NCBI GenBank assembly: GCA_964036195.1 | Contig: OZ038452.1 | Coordinates: 21,649,785 to 21,713,784 of the forward strand | Source of the DNA: Sphaerolaimus hirsutus | Taxonomy: Eukaryota; Nematoda; Chromadorea; Monhysterida; Sphaerolaimidae | DNA length: 64,000 bases | Reading direction: 5' to 3' | Shown: in pieces, positions 50,165 through 62,500 of the stretch | Position numbering within the stretch: the stretch's first letter is position 1 | Layout: each line of letters opens with the position of its first letter | Position numbers and translations under genes: made by a program | The notes under the pieces: generated by a model | Databases searched by the model: none | What the model saw: the letters and a program-made list of their open reading frames with translations, nothing else | Told to the model about the DNA's origin: nothing

Positions 50165-52350
50165 GCGCGCGAATAAATGCAAAAACGTAGTGGATCAGTA
50201 AAACTCCGGCCATCCCTATTTCTGATGGATTCGTACAATAAGAAAGCGTATATTTGCAGACACAATATAAATATCTGAAATATCCGAAATAAATTTCGCA
50301 TCCGAAAAATATGTCCGTATCCGAAATGCCCTAAATACGATGTCCGGCCAATTAAATGTCACGGAAGAAAGTATGGAACAGGGATGGGAGCCCCTGAGAG
50401 CTGAAGCATGGTTCCCATCATAAAATCTAAAACTTCAACCGAGCAGAACATTTTGAGTACGCAGTGCAATCTAATTGAAGTGGGGATGAAGCGAGCGCGA
50501 TTTGCCCAGCCCGTGCACATGGATGGAATTGACGGTTTTCATGGAAAAATGCTGCGGGCGTGTTGCCTTGTGGCACATGGGGAACGACCGCACCGGTGTC
50601 GCGAGAAAACACGGTAATGGAAACTAGGCCCGGAGATATTTGAAAGTTGAGTATTTACACGGTGGAAATTTTGGTGGACGTTCAAATAAAGGATACCTCC
50701 TATAAGGATAACTAGGATAACAGACACATCTCCTGGGTACTTACAAATCAATTCATCGACATTTTTGGAATTGTGGCACTACGCTGACATTATCACAGGG
50801 TGGGAAAAGTGTTTAGTCAGTGAAGGCATCCAGTGCTTCTGGAATTGAGTGAGATTATATTTAAGTCGGGTTGAAATTAGTCTTTGCACGGACAAAAATA
50901 TTAGCGGGAGAAACGGCAAAAAAACAACAAATACAAAGACAAAAAAATGTATCCTCCACAGTGAGCAATCGAAGACTCCAAAACTCGTGCAACACTTGTT
51001 TGCGACACGGGCGACGGCATGTGATGTGCATCGCAAGCAATCATGCATGTGGCGGCGGCGGCGCGCCAGTGTGCGTCGACCCACATGCGCACCCCGCGGC
51101 CGCCCGGCACGTAAATCGCATGATGCAGTCGAGGCGCCGTTCGTCGCCGAACACACGCGCCCGTCCGATCATAAAAACAACGACCGCCAGCTTCTCCTAG
51201 TCGAGTCGCATTTGCAAACTTCTTGGACGCTGCTTGATTACCGAAAGAGCCATGCTGCAGGGGGCAGTCCCGCACCCTGTCAAGCGACAAATTTTAGTCA
51301 CTTTTCAATAGTGCGTCAAGTGTTGCAAATAGTTTCAAGTGCCTTGTAGACGTTTTTTTGAGAATTTTAACTTGACTAGCCACTTGACAGGGCATATGAA
51401 ACTTTCGTTTGAAATTTGACACTTAACAGGCCACAGAATTGGGACCCGGAGCGGGTGGGCTGTTAGGCGAACAAAATAGGCCCCTGGCTTCACTATTCCG
51501 TGACCTCGTCGATAAAAATGGAAGAACGAACACTTATTTAAATGCAAATCTACATGCCTTAAATTCGATACATTCGAACGTGTAAAAATTGTCAACAGTT
51601 CAGTATATGCACCTCTTGAAGGTCGTGGAGCAGTAAGTAACGATGAAAAAACGTACGAGACCATGCAACGATCACATTAACTTATCCAGATATTTAGATG
51701 GAATACATAGGATAGTGGGACACAGACCAATGGGACACATGTAAAAGTAATCGTTTCGGGCATATCACATCAGACAATCGCACCAAAAACGTTCTTTGTA
51801 CAAAAAAAAGTGGTCCAAAATGAACATATTTTTTTTGTGAGATGGTTCACAGTCGCAGTTGCACATCATCCATCAACCATGTAAAAAATATAATTTGATG
51901 AAAATCGGGGAAGTACACGAAAATGTGTATAATATCACTGTGAAAAATTGGGATAAACAAATAGAATGGCAAAGTTTCAACGACAGGTATCACACAGTAT
52001 CCACATGCTCCAAACACACAAACAAACAAACAAACTAGAAAGCAAACCAATTTCATTTTTGGTCGGAATGAGATCTGTGAATACAAACACATGGGGAGCA
52101 CTTTTCGACAACAGATTCAGAATGCCCGGATAAAATTTGGTGTATTCAGAATGGCGTTATTAGCGAGCAACAATAATGAATGTAAAAATGCCAGCTGGTT
52201 TGCAATGCGCAAACACTACGAAAATTATATTCAGTACAGTGCGCAAAGGGTGTCAAACGCTATCAGAAACAGTTGAAATATTTGGACATTTGTAATAAGA
52301 AAGTAATATATTTACCTCAAATAATTATACTACAGTGATTGCCTACTGCA
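50165..52350. other. Intergenic DNA with a GC-rich patch
   Basis: The patch at 51000-51290 is CpG-rich. Overlapping ORFs of 166 (plus) and 129 (minus) codons there resemble nothing known. The remainder is AT-rich without recognisable features. Confidence 0.35.
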
Positions 52351-52358
52351 CACACCAG

Positions 52359-52755
52359 GGACGTATCCAGGATTTTTGAGCGGGGGGGGGGCTGTTTGTT
52401 TACGGAGGCCGGCGAGGGGGGGGGGCTCAGCCCCCCCCCTAAAATTTTAGCTACATAGTGAAGGAATGGCGCCATGGCGCTGGCGCCACTAGTAGGCGCC
52501 ATGCCATGGCCCCATTGGAGTTGGCGTCAGCGCCATGGAATGCTGTATATGTATGTAAATATACATACAAAACAGCAAAAAACACAACATTGAGTGTATT
52601 TATAACGATTTTGTGGCCACATGGAGCAAATCCGATGATAATACCTTATGTCTGGTGAAGAATGCACGCTTGCGCGCAAAATTTTTTACGCTGACGTTGA
52701 AAAAGTTGCGTTTTCCGGTCACTTTTTGGTCTCGCCCCAGGAGGGGGGGGGGGCT
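52359..52755 (+). mobile_element. hAT-like MITE, CAGGGACGTA family, right end lost
   Basis: The left end CAGGGACGTATCCAGG and the interior match 10912-11325. The right end is replaced by a (CA)n run. Confidence 0.7.
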
Positions 52756-52779
52756 GCACACACACACACACACACACAC
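52754..52779. repeat. (CA)n microsatellite
   Basis: About twelve CA units join the truncated hAT-like MITE to the following MITE, whose own end is CACACACTAG. Confidence 0.8.
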
Positions 52780-53003
52780 TAGTTTTCACTGTGACTTTGA
52801 TGAAAACTGAAAAAAATTAAATGAGGATAAAACAACATGGTTGAATGATTTAATTTAATTAAAATGTGAATTTAGATCAATGAAAGTTTTTATATAAAAA
52901 TTTGAAAGCCAAAACATATAGCATACAAAAAAAGTAGGCTGTATGTCGCCATGTTACCATTTCAGTTTTCACAGAAGTCACAGTGAAAACTAGTGTGTAG
53001 GCC
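52779..53003. mobile_element. ACACTAGTT-family MITE, TTTTCACTGTGAC subfamily
   Basis: Inverted ACTAGTTTTCACTGTGAC and GTCACAGTGAAAACTAGTGT, with ATT directly after the right end. Related to 23129-23376. Confidence 0.65.
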
Positions 53004-54070
53004 ATTACAAAGTTATCTACTGCATCCCGTCTAAATAAACACAAAATTTCCTATTTTCTCTGTCAGTATTATATATGCTGATAACATTGAATGGGTGAAT
53101 TTGGTGGATAACTGTTTCATGTGACATATTTCAAAATACAATAAAAAATTTGTATAGCGTGCAGTCAGGTCAGTACATATAACATGTAAAGAAACATGAT
53201 ATGCAAAATCAAACATTCTGATATCACCCAAGCATTATGTGGAAGTTTTTAGAACACTCCTACGCTGTATGAAACATGCAGTGATGGCAGGGGTGGCCAC
53301 ATCATAATGTATCACCATATATTTGACACACTGTGCAAAATATCATATACCACCTCACAAATGTCGGGGGTTTAGTGCATATAAAATGGGCCACACGATC
53401 GCAGGCAGCGAGGCCCATCGCTGTGACCTCTCGGCACTGTGTCGGAGGGAGGGGAAAGAACGCCGCCGCACTCAAACATCAAATCCAATGCAGTTGCCCC
53501 CACCCAGGCCGCAATTAGATGTTGATGCATTTGATTCAGCTGCTGCACTACGGAATCCGCGGGGAACCGCTTTATGGGAAATGTAAGGCAAGCTGGTTCC
53601 GAAAATTGGTCACGCGAAGAAACCTGGCTATGAATGATTCGTTCAAACTGTCATCAAACATTTTTTTAAACGTTTAAGACCGACCTGGGGAGATGGGTAG
53701 ATGCCAAAAGCAAAATTATCACGAAAATTATAAATTCGGTGATTAAAGCATTTGAAAATGCCTCTAACATAATAGAAAAAAAACTTGCTATGACAGACAG
53801 GCACGGAGGGGTTGGACGTACCCAGGGGTGTTCAACCTACTATCCCTAATAATTTAAATGCTCACGTTTTTCATTTAAAGTGCTCCACTTCACAAGCTAC
53901 AAGAACGTAGGGTTTCCAGCCCCAGACATGTCTTTACATGCTGGATCGGTATGTTTAACTTTTCATCCAAGAGTATTCCACTTATCGTGCTTAAGTATTA
54001 ACCGTTCACTCACAAGCCACAGGAAATCACAATAACATGGCACAGTCACAAAACTATACTCCTTTATATA
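53004..54070. other. Intergenic DNA before the LINE, nothing recognised
   Basis: Short ORFs (to 87 codons at 53323-53586) do not resemble a family I know. Confidence 0.35.
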
Positions 54071-54192
54071 TTGAAAAAAAAAAAAGAAAAACCGGGAAAA
54101 AAAAAAAGAAAAACCGGGGAAAATTTCTTCCTGGTGTGGGATAGCGTTACGACGCACTGCGGCGGTCAGGCATCGCTGCTTCGTGTGTGAAG

Positions 54193-54344
54193 GTGTGTTT
54201 GGTGGATGTTGAGCATAAAACGCTCAAGCTACAATTTGTAGCGTCCCAGATCAAAGCTTCGGCATGTTCTGTGAGACATATACTGTATCTGGCATTGTGC
54301 CAAACTTACGGTATAACCATACTACCAATATGGTCCCCTTACAG
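54193..54344 (+). other. Intron-like segment in the LINE 5' leader (152 nt)
   Basis: GTGTGTTTGG...CCCCTTACAG precedes the first in-frame ATG (54385). It is open in the downstream frame although its length is not a multiple of three. It contains the palindrome CTGGCATTGTGCCAA at 54289-54303. Confidence 0.5.
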
Positions 54345-54384
54345 GGGTGAACTCCTCTATGAGGAAGCTCATTTGTCGCGACTA

Positions 54385-57300
54385 ATGTCCGACGAACCAT
54401 CTACCATCGCATTTACTGCGTCCCAGTCGGACATGCGTCCGCGACAGTTTTTGGCATCGTGCCAAATAACTCTGGCCAAGTGCCAAGATTACGAATTAAT
54501 TATATACGTAAACTATTCATGTATTACCAAGTTAGAACTACATACATTGTTAACTTCCAGGCTAGAGCGCTATCGAGGCGACTCGCTGACGCTGATACAA
54601 CTCGGTTTTATCGATATGTCAGACGGTGACGTATTTACGGATGAAATTTCGGTGAGTATACTAGGGGTAACTTCTATAGAACCTACATACTCGTCCGTTG
54701 CTAAATTGTTGAACCATTGTCATTATGAACTCTACATGTTCACAATCGCAAATATACCATTATTACAGATGGCGAGTCAGGGACTGGTCGCTCGCGTGCT
54801 TGCTAGCGACGGTCAAGACGGCAACGTTGGTCCGAATGTAAGCGATGACTCGAACGTCAACAAAACTAGACGTAGCCGATTGGTAAAACCGGTGGCCATA
54901 ATTCAGACTAAAAATGAGGCGTCCACGCCGCATCGTGTCGAGACAGGTGTGTTAGATGACAGGGTAACCTGTGTTATACGTAATTATAACTTGATAGTAG
55001 GGGGTTACGTAGCATTATACATAGACATAGATTCACTCATAATGAACTACATCCATGCCGTGGTTGATTTGCATAATTATGGGATACTCAACTCAGACAA
55101 AAATCTGGAACCGGAGCGCCGCTCACACGACGGTGCAGAAATTGTTGGACCAGTGCCAAATCCAGACCCACAGCCTCAAGACAGGTCGCAAGATGACGGC
55201 GAAGGTGAAGAAGTGGTTGACGATTACAACTATGGCGTCGGTTTTGAGCCAGGATGCATTGTGGGCGGATATGCTGTATCGGGTCAGATACAGTTGACTT
55301 CGGGACGGGTTATGGAACCCGATTTGCGAGGGCGGTGCAGGTCGGCATCGAAAATGGCCGCTGCAATGGGTGAGTTATTTGATATGATTGTCGCATCGGT
55401 AAAGAAAACAGTTACAAACAGTAGACAATACAAAAATGTTGAGAAAAAACTTTGTTACCATCCTGCGGTTAATAACGTAAAATTAAATATTGACATCCAT
55501 TGCACATCGTCTACGGGGTCAGTCAAAGAGTTGCAAAATATTTGTCATTGTGTTACAGGCTTCGTCTCGGCTAAGGGTGTGATGGACTGGGAAACGGCTA
55601 CAGCTGATGCTTGCAACGGCTACTTGGTGGGGGGTTCAAAACTACACCCCTTTGAAATGGCGAGCTGTATGATAAAGTGCTTCAAAGACAACCCCCTGGG
55701 TACCCCAAATGCACTAGAACTAAGCTACTTGGCAACTATTGTGCGCGATTTAGAAGAGTCACGAAACTTACAGGGGGACTATATGAGACATGTGAGTATG
55801 GGGGGGTTGCATATATGCTATACGTTACAGTACGCACAATACTCTGTTTGCCTGCTTGAATTGCCACTAAATGAGAAATTTTGCATGAACATTAATAAGA
55901 AAAATGGTATTTTCATGAAAAACAAATTACTGTGTACGGTGACAGTGTTTTTCGCAGAACATGTTACGTTGTTTACTATCGGAATACTTTCGCAGCTCGA
56001 GGTGGAATGCGCTAATGCATGCGGTGCTTTGAAATTTGAAAATGCGGATATCCAAAGCCAGCTTACAGCGCTGTCGAATCGCATGACTGCGATTGAAAGC
56101 GGCATTAAGGAACTGCAAAATGTGAGCGCGGGGGAAACTTTAAAATGTAATACTGTTTTTTGGTGTGGGATAATTAAAAATAACTATTTCATGTTCACAG
56201 GGGCGTTATTACATGCCCTTCCTGCTGTAATGGTACCAACAAAATACACTGTAATCTTACGAGGTTTTGTACAATCAGGGTATATAAAGTTATGCACCCC
56301 TAAAATTCATATCGTTCATACTCAGAGTCATGCCACGCATGCGACGTTAATGAACCAATGCAAAAACCAGTTGGCACTTGTCCAGAACACGCAAATCTCG
56401 TCCCAGATGCCTGCGAAGGTGATCATGGCGGCGGACAGAACGTTGGCAGCGTGCCAAACGTCAACAGTCCAGCGGTCCGCCGCGCCAAAGCGCAGGATCG
56501 ATATGGGGGGCTCCCAATCGTCTACGCAACCGAAGCGGGTGCATACAGTTAGAGTTGGGACTGAGGTAAATTTACAAATTGTATTATTCATCAGGAGGTC
56601 AAAATCTGTATATGACATAGCACAGTTGAAAGACGTGGGTTCAGTAAAAACAAACGATATATCTTGGGTTGATAGCATATCGATATCTCTAGCTGGGTTA
56701 AAAAAGGCTACTATTTACCTTTTCATAGTTTTCGACTTAAATAAAAAATACATGTTACAGACCCCCCTGGCGACCCCGTGCTTGCCCCCCCAGCCGCAAA
56801 TCCCGTTCAAACCGAGCACCGCGGATATTGTGATCGCCTTGGATGACCCAAGCGATCCGTTCAGTGGATTTTATCCCTGGCAGGTGAACGTTCAAGGCGA
56901 GGTATTCGAGTGCATTATGAATGGCATGGTTTATGTGAGTGGGGGTTCCCAATTAGACAGTTGTGGGGGTTCAAACCAATGTCCTATGTATATTAATGGG
57001 GTTACCACAAATATACAAGCCCAAATTGCTATATCAACCAGAAGAGCGAAATACAGCGTAATAACGAATGTTTCTAATATATGGACAAGGCCGCAAATTG
57101 TTGTTTCGCCACTATATTCACGTTATGTGAAATTGATAACTGGGTTACAACCATCGCAGGCCGAAGCCCTCGCCTGTGCACCCCCCTACATGTCGAGCAT
57201 GGCGAAAGCATTGAATGGTAGATTTGCTCAGACAGACGGCACAAAATGGTGCCCAGAATTTCATGAATATAAGCGAGAACTACTGCGTGTCTGGCTCCAG

Positions 57301-59386
57301 GTTACGCGTCATGTTGATGGGCTAAAATTAGACGTGGCGGACAAATGGTTTAAAAGGGGCGATGGTCGAGATTCAGACACTGGCCATTTGTACGACAGCC
57401 TGGACGATGCCACAGACACCGTGGCATACGCAACTTTAAAGACAATCATCCAAAATGCGGTCGACAATAACGCTGGGCTACGGTTGGTGAATGGTATTTT
57501 GATATCCAGCTATTTTTACTTAAAGAACATCTCTGGACAACATGGTTGTCCTGGTACAAACGGTGGATATCTGTCGTTGCTGTGTGTTAGATACAACTTT
57601 TTGACATGGGGGTCGCTTTCTACCAAATTTTGGAATTGTCCCTCTAGACAACAAGGTGAACTCACTAGACAACAAATCTGTTACATTCTGACTACAGTTG
57701 TACAAAAAGGTAGATGTATAAAACACGAGTTCCCATATACGGATTTTTATAAGAAGGTCAATAGACATCTAAAAATTCCCAATAGACATCTAACAATAAT
57801 TACACACAGACAACTTCTTTGGTCGTCTGGCAACGCGTGCGGTCCGAACGGCTGGGTCAGAACCGATCGCGTAATTAGATGTGCTGGCGAGTTTCCCCCT
57901 TCCGGGTGGCAGGGCGCGCTGCTATGTGGAAGTATCAAGGGAAAACTTGAAGTAAGTCTATTTTTTAAAATCGTGAATAGGATAAAATTAAGATCTAGAG
58001 TGCTAGTAATATCGAATAAAATGTATGACACGATTGTCATAGAATTGGAATCTTTGTTTGTGTCAAACAGTTTAAGGTATGACATATGCTCCCACGTTTA
58101 CGTAATTTTACAAAAAAAACTGTTACTTACGCAGTGCGCCATACCTACGTCCCACGGCCCATACTTCCTGGCACCGTATATGAATTTATACGGTATGGCG
58201 TGGATGGAGGTACGCTCGACCATAAGCCAAGAAAGCGCGTTTTCACATAGAACAGACACGGGCGTTACGGAAGAATTGGCCGACGAAGGTTTGTTTGCTG
58301 CCTTCGACGATGCCAAACAGTGGGACGCGAGAGACAGTGCCAATGTCTACGCGAATGTCCAGGCCAATATGATCGCTCCGGAACCGTATCTTGAAAAGGT
58401 ATATATGGGGTCAAATGAATATTTTTTGTGTGAAAGTAACGTACATGAAAAACTGAAAGAGAATCACAAAACAGTCAGTGATTACGTTTTTATAAGCGAT
58501 TTTAAAAAATACCAATTAATTAATAATGTGTCAAAAAATTTTAGAACATCATCTAGTGTGCCAAATAATTTTAAAATATCATCAAGTAAGGTGTTATACA
58601 GTAGCATTATTAAAACGCCCCCCCCCACAGCAACGAAGCAATGCGACCCTGCGGCGTGGGTACATGCCCGCTATCCTCGAAAATGTTGCAAAACAGCAAA
58701 ATGCTAATGCCAACGGCGGCCAGCGTGTGGCGAGCCGCGGGAGGAATGGCAGGGGCACTGGACAACAACGGGGCGGAAATCGCAATGATCGCGGTGGCCG
58801 TGGAAATGCACGCGGCGGACAAAGGGGTTGGTTTATACTACCGCTGTTTATGGCTCTGTTAATACCATTAGTCAAGGTCTCATGGAGTATACATACATTT
58901 GGACAACTGCCAATTACAGGGCGCGGCGGTGGCCCGGTCCCCAAACAAAAAACGGCCTACCAGAAGACGCATCGTGTTTTCGCAGCGCTACGCGAGCCCA
59001 TTATCGAAAGTGACCAAGTTGTTGTGGCGCAAACTCAACACACAAACGGTTTGTTCGGATTTAGTTACTTGGAGGAATTAACTTGGTTGCATGATTCGAT
59101 ACTCATAAACTGTGCAAATGTACAGAAATGTAGCTATTTTTCTGCTGAACATACAGACTTTTCGACGGTTCTTGGCATCGTGCCAAACAACGATTACAAA
59201 ATAAATATAAACGTACACTATTAAACAATTATCAATTTAGAACCACATACACTGTTAATTATACGTATAACTTACAAACGTTATACGTTCGTACTTTAGC
59301 ACGTTTTACTTCATACGTAGAACGGCAGTCCCAGTTCGACGACAACTCTGCACAAGTCGATGCCGATGAACATGCCGATGGCGTAG
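54385..59386 (+). CDS. LINE ORF1 protein: coiled coil plus RGG box, with in-frame intron-like segments
   Basis: This is a probable RNA-binding ORF1 protein of the LINE. Without splicing, the frame from ATG 54385 stays open to TAA 58705-58707. The frame one base further on is then open to 59224. If the intron-like segments are removed, the exonic parts join in phase and end at TAG 59384-59386. Recognisable parts: an acidic linker near 55150-55230, a heptad-like coiled coil at 55996-56121 (NADIQSQLTALSNRMTAIES), and an Arg-Gly-rich nucleic-acid-binding box at 58730-58960 in place of CCHC knuckles. The rest matches no domain I recognise. Exonic parts are near 50% GC, and the GT...AG segments are clearly AT-richer (counted: 54% for 54769-54946 against 36% for 54652-54768). 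Confidence 0.65.
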
Positions 59387-59509
59387 ATGTAATTCTGTGC
59401 GATGGCGATGATGCAGAACAAGGTGACTTGCTTTTTCATAGTTTTTCGGTGTCTTATAACCAACTTACTTGGATCAACTTTGAATATACAAACTCCGCCC
59501 ACTTTCTAG
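54447..59509 (+). other. Set of 14 stop-free intron-like segments
   Basis: Segments (length): 54447-54560 (114), 54652-54768 (117), 54947-55096 (150), 55370-55558 (189), 55627-55773 (147, weakest), 55792-55995 (204), 56122-56325 (204), 56566-56760 (195), 56935-57159 (225), 57483-57809 (327), 57952-58134 (183), 58399-58630 (232), 58827-58919 (93), 59423-59509 (87). Donors include GTGAGT (four times), GTAAGT, GTGAGC, GTAAAT and GTATAT. Acceptors are pyrimidine...YAG. All are AT-rich. All but the 232-nt one are multiples of three, and none contains a stop in the host frame. A further segment, 59018-59320 (303 nt), does contain stops and separates ORF1 from ORF2. Confidence 0.65.
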
Positions 59510-62500
59510 GATTGGGCGGTGGTGCTAACGCGGGCGCTTCGCAACCGACAGATGGAACGTACGCGGGCCATGCGCAGGCTAGCGTTGCAACATCTTTACG
59601 TACTACACACCTTCACGCCAAACTAACCAAACAGGTTCGTGGTGTGGGGTGGAAATCGCTGAAGACGAAACTGTGCAAGGCGTTCGGATTGGGCCAATTA
59701 TCACCAGCGACCAGGCAAAAATGCGCGAAAAGTTTTGCGCATTATGTGGAGACTCCCCACGTATTTGATGATTGCACCCAGCTGACTGACCCCATACTTG
59801 GCAGGCGGCCAAAAAGTATGAGTGATGTGGTCAGAATGCTGAATAACGGGGTCAACATGGGGCCCACCTGCTCCTACCGCGAAAATGATTACACATGTGC
59901 CATTCGCGTGGAGCCACCTAGCTTCCCGCTGGCAAACAATGGCCCATATGATTATTTCTACACCGTTTTACTTTTTGGCGATAGTGCAGGTAGCTCACTG
60001 ACTAGTATGCTGTCTTGCGACTGTGCGAAGTACAATTTGCCGATAATTGTGCATTCTTCGAAAGCACTATTTAGCGGCAAAAGGCTTCCCACAATCGCTG
60101 CTGCGATCAGTGAGGTATCTTTGACCAGCTCGTATGACGCTTTGTTACTAAGATGTGTTCTCAACGCATGTGATGCAGAGAACATTTTTTCATCTGGACA
60201 CGGTGTAGATGCTGTGGAAACCTACTTTGTCTCTGGTGTGTCTCAATGTTTATCAGAAATTGTCAACGCTACGGGTATTTCCTTCCAGCCAACAGGCAAA
60301 GTGATTTTGAGTATAATAGGCCCAACCATGCCCCGCCACATGAAAAATGGGTGGAGCAGGGAACTTTTGGTGGAAACTTTCGAATTTTTCTTTAAATTAG
60401 AGTGTGCACTTGTGGATTTGGTATCGGAATCGTTTACTGATGTTGTAATTTTACCCGTGATGACGTTTTTACGCTGGAACCACAAGGACATACACTGTGA
60501 CAGCGAGACCGATGCATTACTTCAGATGGTCTGCAGGGACGGCCTGCATACCTCTCGTGTGGGGAATGCGGTCATTAGCCACTTGGTTCAAAAAGAGCTG
60601 TTAAAACTGTGGGTTACTGAAAAGTTAACTACTTTACACTGCAAAGCAACATACCCCCTTACCCCCTTCATAGGGCGCCGGAAAGGGCCGCAGCGGGGGA
60701 CAACAGAGCAACGTGATGCGTACCCCTGCAAACACACTCCCCCTGAGTCAACATTTTGCACGACAACAGTGAATACAGGCGGTTCCGAATGGTTATGCAT
60801 CATAGTTTTAACTTTTGTGGTATTTTTACTTTTTTGGATGTCAGACGCACATTTCTCATGTGGAACGTTCCCATGTTATGTTAGATGCGTACTTTATATG
60901 TTAAACTTGATCGTCCCATCTGGGGATACAATAATTGAACAAAGTCTTCAAATTCATAATTTAGCGGTTGAAAAGTACCTATCCATCATAACCCATCTCT
61001 ATTTCATGATTGTGGTGTTTTTAACTTTTCGGTCAATACTGCGCGATATACATGTGCATTTTTTGTCGCGATTTTGGCTAAGTGCCATTGTGTTACTTTT
61101 TTTAATCGAAGCAGTGCAGGGAATAAACGATTTCAGCAACTTTTATCCTGACAATGAGACGTACTTGGGATCTGGGTTTTCACTGCCCTTTACTATTTTA
61201 TATCAGAATGCACGACACCTTAAATGGAAACGTGAAGAAGTCCTGAGTGCGGTTCAAAATAGCTGTAGTTCCATACTGTGTTTCGTGGAAACACATTTCA
61301 GGTGTGCTACGGATGCCATCGTTATTCCGGGCTACGCGGCCTACCACAGCTACAAAACAGGTGTGGAGGCAGGGGGTATTTCAATTTATGTGAAAATGGG
61401 TATTCGACATAAAATGGTGGATTTTAGAAATGGTGACAATATAAAAGGTGTTACTTTAGAGTGTGCGGGTGTACGATACGTGCTATTAACCTGCTATCTA
61501 GAAAATAACAGTAAAAGTCGGAAATCTAGAGCAATTTTGAGGAAGAATATAGAAATACTCGATGAACTAGGAGCTCACTATGAGAAAAATACACAAATTG
61601 GGGATAAAATCATCATAATTGGTGATTTTAACGGGCATATAGGGAATGATATGCTTGGTATTGAGGGGAATGCCTCAGAAATCAATATCAACGGTAAGAT
61701 TATACGAGACTGGTTGGCTAAAATTGGTCCTTGTACCCTTAATAGGGCATTTAAGTACCTTTGGACATTTGAAAGGAAAAATTGTAAAACTATAATTGAC
61801 TTTTGCTTTACAAATATCCATGATGAGAGTCTGTGGGGAGAGATTGATCACACCGGAGAAATTTGTCCCTTAATGTCCGATCACCATGCTATTTTACTTT
61901 ACCTAAATAATCAAAAACCAGATTTAAAAGAAGTCTTGAAAATACAAAAAAAACCTAGGGGTGAAGAATGGGCAGCGTTCACCGAGGCGCTAATAGATCA
62001 AAATCCAACCAATTATGATGATTTCATCCAAACAATAAAAAATGCTGCTATGCATGCCACTAATTCACGTGTAGATAACCATGTAAATAAGATTACTGTG
62101 CCGACTTCTATAAAAAAATTGCATAGGAAAATAGGGAAATTGAGGAGAAAACAGAAAAAATCTCCTTCTGATGAAATAAATGGTGCGATATCACGATTGA
62201 AATGGGAGCTTAACAAGGAGAAGCGGCTCTTAAATAGAATACGTAAGGAAAAAAATCTAGATATTTTAGAATTGAATAAATGTAAGGAAATTAATGCAGT
62301 ATACAAACACATCAATCGTAATTGGAAGGTACGGGGCCCTGTGGCACAGATAAAAAATGCCATGGGGGAAATAGTTGATACTCCGAACAAAATGAATGTT
62401 GAAATGCGCAAAGTATGGGACATTGTTATAGCACCTAATCCTGGATCGTTAAACTTTGCTAATGTAGATCAAAAACTTTCACAGGATGACGGGAGTGCAA

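Noticed and set aside
50849..51349. 166-codon plus-strand ORF with a 129-codon ORF opposite
   Set aside because: Chance ORFs across a GC-rich patch, with no domain and no splice-site support.
60748..60850. Possible transmembrane protein gene between the LINE domains
   Set aside because: It is in the same open frame as the SGNH and endonuclease parts. The hydrophobic runs come from T-rich, intron-like DNA and are treated as a linker.
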